Below are positions 21,585 through 24,618 of a DNA stretch of 24,618 nt, piece by piece. The notes below the pieces were generated by a model, which did no database searches, was not told the origin of the DNA, and was given only the letters and a program-made list of their open reading frames with translations. The stretch comes from an uncultured Eubacteriales bacterium. GTDB lineage: Bacteria > Bacillota > Clostridia > Oscillospirales > Oscillospiraceae. The stretch lies in contig URCB01000025.1 in NCBI GenBank assembly GCA_900546255.1, positions 1-24,618 of the forward strand. The letters run 5' to 3'. Positions within the stretch are counted from its first letter, which is position 1, and each line of letters begins with the position of its first letter. The position numbers and the translations under genes are program-made.

Positions 21585-22760
21585 ATGGCAGGCGTGATTT
21601 CCAGAGGCATCCAGGGCCCCATCATCCGGGAAGGGGACGACATTGTCGACATTGTGGTCAAGAGCGTGTACGCGTCGGAACAGGCCGACGGCTACACCCT
21701 CCAAAACCGGGACGTGATCGCGGTCACCGAGTCCGTGGTGGCCCGGGCCCAGGGCAACTATGTCACCGTGGACCAGGTGGCCCAGGACATCCGCGCAAAG
21801 TTCCCCACCAAGAAGCTGGGGCTGGTCTTCCCCATTCTCAGCCGCAACCGCTTCTCCATGTGCCTCAAGGCCATCGCCCGGGCCATGGACGAAGTGGTGG
21901 TCCTGTTCAGCTACCCCAACGACGAGGTGGGCAACCCCCTCATGGTCCGTTCGGCCTATCTGAAGAACCGCTACAGCGGGGTGTATGACTTCGAGGAGGC
22001 CGACTTCGTCAAGACCTTCGGCTCCCCCGTCCACCCCTTCACCGGGGTGAACTACCTGGACTTCTACCGGGAAGTCATTGAGAGCGAGGGCGCTAAGGCC
22101 ACCTTCCTCTTCTCCAACGACTGCCGCTACATCGCTTCCTACTGCGACAGCATCCTCTGCTGCGACATCCACACCCGGAACGAGACCCGGGACGTGCTCC
22201 AGTCCATGGGCAAGCAGGTGCTCACCCTGGCGGACATCATGAACGCCCCCGTGGACGGCAGCGGCTACCACGAGGCCTACGGCATGCTGGGTTCCAACAA
22301 GGCCAACGAGGAGAAGCTGAAGCTCTTCCCCCGGAACTGCCAGCCGGTGGTGGAGGGCATCCAGGCCCGGATCAAGGCAGAGCGCGGCCTGGACGTGGAG
22401 GTCATGGTCTACGGCGACGGCGCCTTCAAGGACCCCGTAGGGGGCATCTGGGAGCTGGCTGACCCCGTGGTCTCCCCCGCCTACACCGCAGGGCTGGCGG
22501 GCAAGCCCAATGAGCTGAAGCTGAAGTTCCTGGCCGACAACGACTTTGCCGACCTCTCCGGCGAGGCCCTTCAGGAGGCCATCCGCCAGGAGATCCGCGC
22601 CAAGCGGGAGGACCTGGTGGGGGACATGAGCTCCGAGGGCACCACCCCCCGGCAGTACACCGACCTGCTGGGCTCCCTGTGCGACCTCACCTCCGGCTCC
22701 GGGGACAAGGGGACCCCCTTCATCGTCATCCAGAACTACTTCAACAACTACGCGGGGTGA
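21585..22760 (+). CDS. divergent coenzyme F420-0:L-glutamate ligase (CofE) family protein
   Basis: A 391-residue protein. The N-terminal region resembles the F420 ligase fold: DVIAVTESVVARAQGNYVTV corresponds to the CofE 'DVVVVTSKIVSKAEGR' strand-helix, with Gln replacing the Glu. Later blocks KLGLVFPILSRNRFSMCLK and SYPNDEVGNPLM replace the usual AGIDxSN and GDP-type motifs. True CofE, which adds gamma-linked glutamates to F420-0, is about 250 residues; this protein is much longer and lacks several hallmarks. Nothing else in the window relates to F420, so it is probably an amide ligase of unknown substrate. GGAGG upstream supports ATG 21585. It is a single-gene transcript with a consensus promoter and strong terminator. 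The family assignment is from motif memory only. Confidence 0.65.
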   Translation: MAGVISRGIQGPIIREGDDIVDIVVKSVYASEQADGYTLQNRDVIAVTESVVARAQGNYVTVDQVAQDIRAKFPTKKLGLVFPILSRNRFSMCLKAIARAMDEVVVLFSYPNDEVGNPLMVRSAYLKNRYSGVYDFEEADFVKTFGSPVHPFTGVNYLDFYREVIESEGAKATFLFSNDCRYIASYCDSILCCDIHTRNETRDVLQSMGKQVLTLADIMNAPVDGSGYHEAYGMLGSNKANEEKLKLFPRNCQPVVEGIQARIKAERGLDVEVMVYGDGAFKDPVGGIWELADPVVSPAYTAGLAGKPNELKLKFLADNDFADLSGEALQEAIRQEIRAKREDLVGDMSSEGTTPRQYTDLLGSLCDLTSGSGDKGTPFIVIQNYFNNYAG

Positions 22761-22777
22761 GGGTTCCTCACCTCCCT

Positions 22778-22811
22778 GCCCGGGTGGCTCCATGCCGCCC
22801 GGGCTTTTTTT
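22778..22811 (+). terminator. intrinsic terminator of the CofE-like gene
   Basis: A 10-bp stem with one G-U pair (22778-22787 with 22795-22804), 7-nt loop and seven Ts (22805-22811). Confidence 0.88.
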
Positions 22812-22824
22812 GTCCCCCGGTCCC

Positions 22825-22853
22825 TTGTGACCGCCGCCCCCCTGTGCTATGAT
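22825..22853 (+). promoter_or_regulatory. promoter of the FAD-oxidoreductase operon
   Basis: TTGTGA (22825-22830), 17 bp, TATGAT (22848-22853), 26 bp before the TTG start of the oxidoreductase gene. Confidence 0.65.
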
Positions 22854-22879
22854 AGGGAGGCAAAAGGAGGGGAAGATTC

Positions 22880-24337
22880 TTGAACCGCGCAAACCAATCC
22901 TTTGATGTACTCATCGTCGGCGGCGGAGCCGTAGGCTGCGCCATCGCCCGGGAGCTGGCCCGGTACCGGCTGTCCATCGCCCTGGTGGAGAAGGAGGCCG
23001 ACGTGGCCGCCGGCACCAGCGGGCGCAACTCCGCCGTGGTCCACGCCGGCTTCAACAACCGGCCCGGGAGCTTGATGGCCAAGCTCTGCGTGGCGGGGAA
23101 CCAGGGCTTTCCCGCCCTGTGCCAGGAGCTGGACGTGCCCTTTCGGAAAACCGGAAAAATCCTGGTGGCCTTTGACGAAACCGACCTGGCCACCCTCCGC
23201 CGCCTGAAAGCCCAGGGAGAGGCCAACGGCTGCCGGGGGCTGGAACTTCTGGATCGGGCGCAGCTCCAGGCCAAGCTCCCCCAGGTGGGGGGCATCGGCG
23301 GGTTCTTCTCCCCGGAGACGGGGATCTGCGACCCCTTCCTCTACACCGTGGCCCTGGCGGAGAACGCCGTGGCCAACGGGGTGGCCTTCTTCCTGAACCA
23401 CCCTGTCACCGCCATCGCCCCCGCCGCTGGGGGGTACCAGGTGACCGCCGGGGACACCGTCCTCTCCGCCCAGGTGGTGGTGAACGCCGCAGGGCTGTAC
23501 AGCGCCCAGGTAGCCGCCATGGCGGGGGTCCAGGGGTACCACATCTACCCCTGCCGGGGGGAGTACTTCATTCTGGACCAGATCGCCGAGGGGCTCCTCC
23601 CCCTGCCGGTCTACCCCGCCCCCCGGGCGGGCGAGGGGGGGCTGGGGATCCACCTCACCCCCACCGTTCACGGGAACATCCTCCTGGGCCCCAGCGCCGA
23701 GTACATCGACTCCCTGGAGGACACCGCCTCCACCCAGCCGGTGATGGACCGGCTGTTCCAGGAGGCCCGGCAGCTCCTCCCCGGCCTGGACCGAAGGCAG
23801 ATCATCGGGGCCTACGCCGGCCTGCGGCCCAAGCAGGCCCCCCCGGGGGAGGGGGGCTACCGGGACTTCGTGGTCCGAGAGGACAAGCCGGGGTTCATCG
23901 ACCTCGTCGGCATCGAGTCCCCGGGGCTCACCGCTTCCCTCCCCCTGGCCCGGGAGGTGGTGGGGCTGGTGGAGCGCACCCTGGACCTGGTGCCCCGGGC
24001 GGACTTCCAGCCCCGGCGCCAGGGCATCCGCCGCTTCCGGGACCAGAGCCCGGAGGGCCAGGCCGCCCTCATCGCCGCCGACCCGGACTACGGGGAGGTG
24101 GTGTGCCGGTGCCAGACGGTCACCCGGGCGGAGCTCCGCCAGGCGGTGGAGAACCCCCTGAGGGTGCGCACCCTGGCGGGGATCAAGTACCGGGCCTGGG
24201 CCACCACCGGCCGCTGCCACGGGGGGTACTGCCTGCCCAAGATCGCCCAGATGCTGGTGGAGGACTACGGCCTGGCCCCGGAGGAAGTCACCTACCGGGG
24301 GGCCGGATCCCCTCTGTTTACCGGGAGGGTGAAGTGA
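22880..24337 (+). CDS. FAD-dependent oxidoreductase, GlpA/LhgO-like with C-terminal BFD-type [2Fe-2S] domain
   Basis: A 485-residue flavoprotein of the DAO family. The N-terminal dinucleotide fold [20 protein letters not shown] (about 9-28) is followed by [14 protein letters not shown]. The FAD-binding C-terminal part of the domain has [14 protein letters not shown] and [10 protein letters not shown]. From about residue 405 there is a Cys-rich BFD-like domain with Cys 409, 411, 446 and 451 (VCRCQTV and GRCHGGYC). This architecture is that of anaerobic glycerol-3-phosphate dehydrogenase subunit A and related 2-hydroxyacid oxidases. The start is TTG 22880, 7 nt after AAGGAGGGG. Its stop overlaps the start of a second flavoprotein gene by 1 nt, matching a GlpA-GlpB-like pair. 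The substrate, glycerol-3-phosphate or another hydroxy acid, is not certain. Confidence 0.9.
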   Translation: MNRANQSFDVLIVGGGAVGCAIARELARYRLSIALVEKEADVAAGTSGRNSAVVHAGFNNRPGSLMAKLCVAGNQGFPALCQELDVPFRKTGKILVAFDETDLATLRRLKAQGEANGCRGLELLDRAQLQAKLPQVGGIGGFFSPETGICDPFLYTVALAENAVANGVAFFLNHPVTAIAPAAGGYQVTAGDTVLSAQVVVNAAGLYSAQVAAMAGVQGYHIYPCRGEYFILDQIAEGLLPLPVYPAPRAGEGGLGIHLTPTVHGNILLGPSAEYIDSLEDTASTQPVMDRLFQEARQLLPGLDRRQIIGAYAGLRPKQAPPGEGGYRDFVVREDKPGFIDLVGIESPGLTASLPLAREVVGLVERTLDLVPRADFQPRRQGIRRFRDQSPEGQAALIAADPDYGEVVCRCQTVTRAELRQAVENPLRVRTLAGIKYRAWATTGRCHGGYCLPKIAQMLVEDYGLAPEEVTYRGAGSPLFTGRVK

Positions 24338-24618
24338 TGGAAGAAAGGTATTACGACGTGGTCATCATCGGGGGCGGCCCCGGGGGGCTGGCCGCCGCCC
24401 AGGGGGCCAAAGAGGCGGGGGCGGCCTCCGTCCTGGTGCTGGAGCGGGAGGACCAGGTGGGGGGCATCCTCCACCAGTGCATCCACGACGGCTTCGGCCT
24501 CATCCGGTACCGGGAGACCCTCACCGGCCCGGAGTACGCCCGCCGGGCCCGGGGGGAGGCCCAGGCCGCCGGGGCAGCCCTGGTCACCGGGGCCATGGTC
24601 ACCCGCCTGACGGCGGGG
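24337..24618 (+). CDS. GlpB-like FAD/NAD(P)-dependent oxidoreductase, N-terminal part, truncated by the window edge
   Basis: ATG 24337 overlaps the preceding stop (TGATG), and GGGAGGGTGA lies just upstream. About 94 residues are visible before the right edge. [20 protein letters not shown] is a classic FAD-binding Rossmann start, followed by [20 protein letters not shown], which is typical of the second flavoprotein of Firmicutes GlpA-GlpB-DUF1667-type operons (also HcnB/thioredoxin-reductase-like). It probably transfers electrons between the first subunit and a carrier. Only the N-terminus is available, so the exact subgroup is uncertain. Confidence 0.85.
   Translation, partial: MEERYYDVVIIGGGPGGLAAAQGAKEAGAASVLVLEREDQVGGILHQCIHDGFGLIRYRETLTGPEYARRARGEAQAAGAALVTGAMVTRLTAG

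Noticed and set aside
1..24618. CRISPR arrays, IS elements and prophage genes.
   Set aside because: I saw no regularly spaced repeats, transposase or phage structural genes. The only recombination gene is the solitary serine recombinase.

Overview
The window is a GC-rich (roughly 60-65% by eye) stretch of a low-GC-phylum-type Gram-positive anaerobe, most likely an Oscillospiraceae-like Clostridia (Flavonifractor/Lawsonibacter-type gut bacterium). The reasons are strong AGGAGG ribosome sites, frequent TTG/GTG starts, sigma-A promoters with 17-bp spacers, GHKL/LytTR signalling, a Dlt-type operon and radical SAM/GlpA-type anaerobic enzymes. This taxon call is inference from gene content, not from a search.

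Layout. 1-578 (-): 5' part of a SEDS-family (FtsW/RodA/SpoVE) membrane protein that runs off the left edge. 769-2602 (+): tsaE-tsaB-upp, a tightly packed tRNA-modification/uracil-salvage operon closed by a strong terminator. 2676-2885: a lone tRNA-Leu(CAG) with its own consensus promoter and terminator. 2899-4853 (+): a LysR regulator and an aldo/keto reductase. 4994-6154 (+): AI-2E-family permease. 6196-12320 (+): a five-gene operon that looks like a hybrid of the Dlt (teichoic acid D-alanylation) and AlgI/AlgX (polysaccharide O-acylation) systems. It encodes a DltA-like amino-acid ligase, a GNAT-like protein, a DltC-like carrier protein, an AlgI-sized MBOAT and a 613-residue fusion of an SGNH-like domain to a NodB/CE4 polysaccharide deacetylase. 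12332-12928 (-): a solitary small serine recombinase. 13028-14152 (-): a radical SAM protein with an unusual CX4CX2C cluster motif.

14299-19573 (-): a LytTR response regulator and GHKL histidine kinase, followed by an ABC ATPase and a large FtsX-type permease. A pair of 21-bp-spaced direct repeats precedes the ABC promoter, the geometry expected for a LytTR site, so the two-component system probably controls the transporter. 19795-21386 (+), divergent: an XRE regulator translationally coupled to a second GHKL kinase whose catalytic half is closely related to the first kinase. 21585-22760 (+): a divergent member of the F420-0:glutamate ligase (CofE) family. 22880-24618 (+): a GlpA/LhgO-like FAD oxidoreductase with a C-terminal [2Fe-2S]-type Cys cluster, then the start of a GlpB-like FAD oxidoreductase that runs off the right edge.

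The best candidate for an undescribed system is the 6304-12281 operon. In it a polysaccharide deacetylase is physically fused to the SGNH-like partner of an aminoacyl/acyl transfer machine. A reasonable hypothesis is that a surface glycan is de-N-acetylated and esterified or aminoacylated by one coordinated complex. Second is the divergent two-kinase locus, where one AgrC-like kinase is paired with an XRE protein instead of a response regulator.
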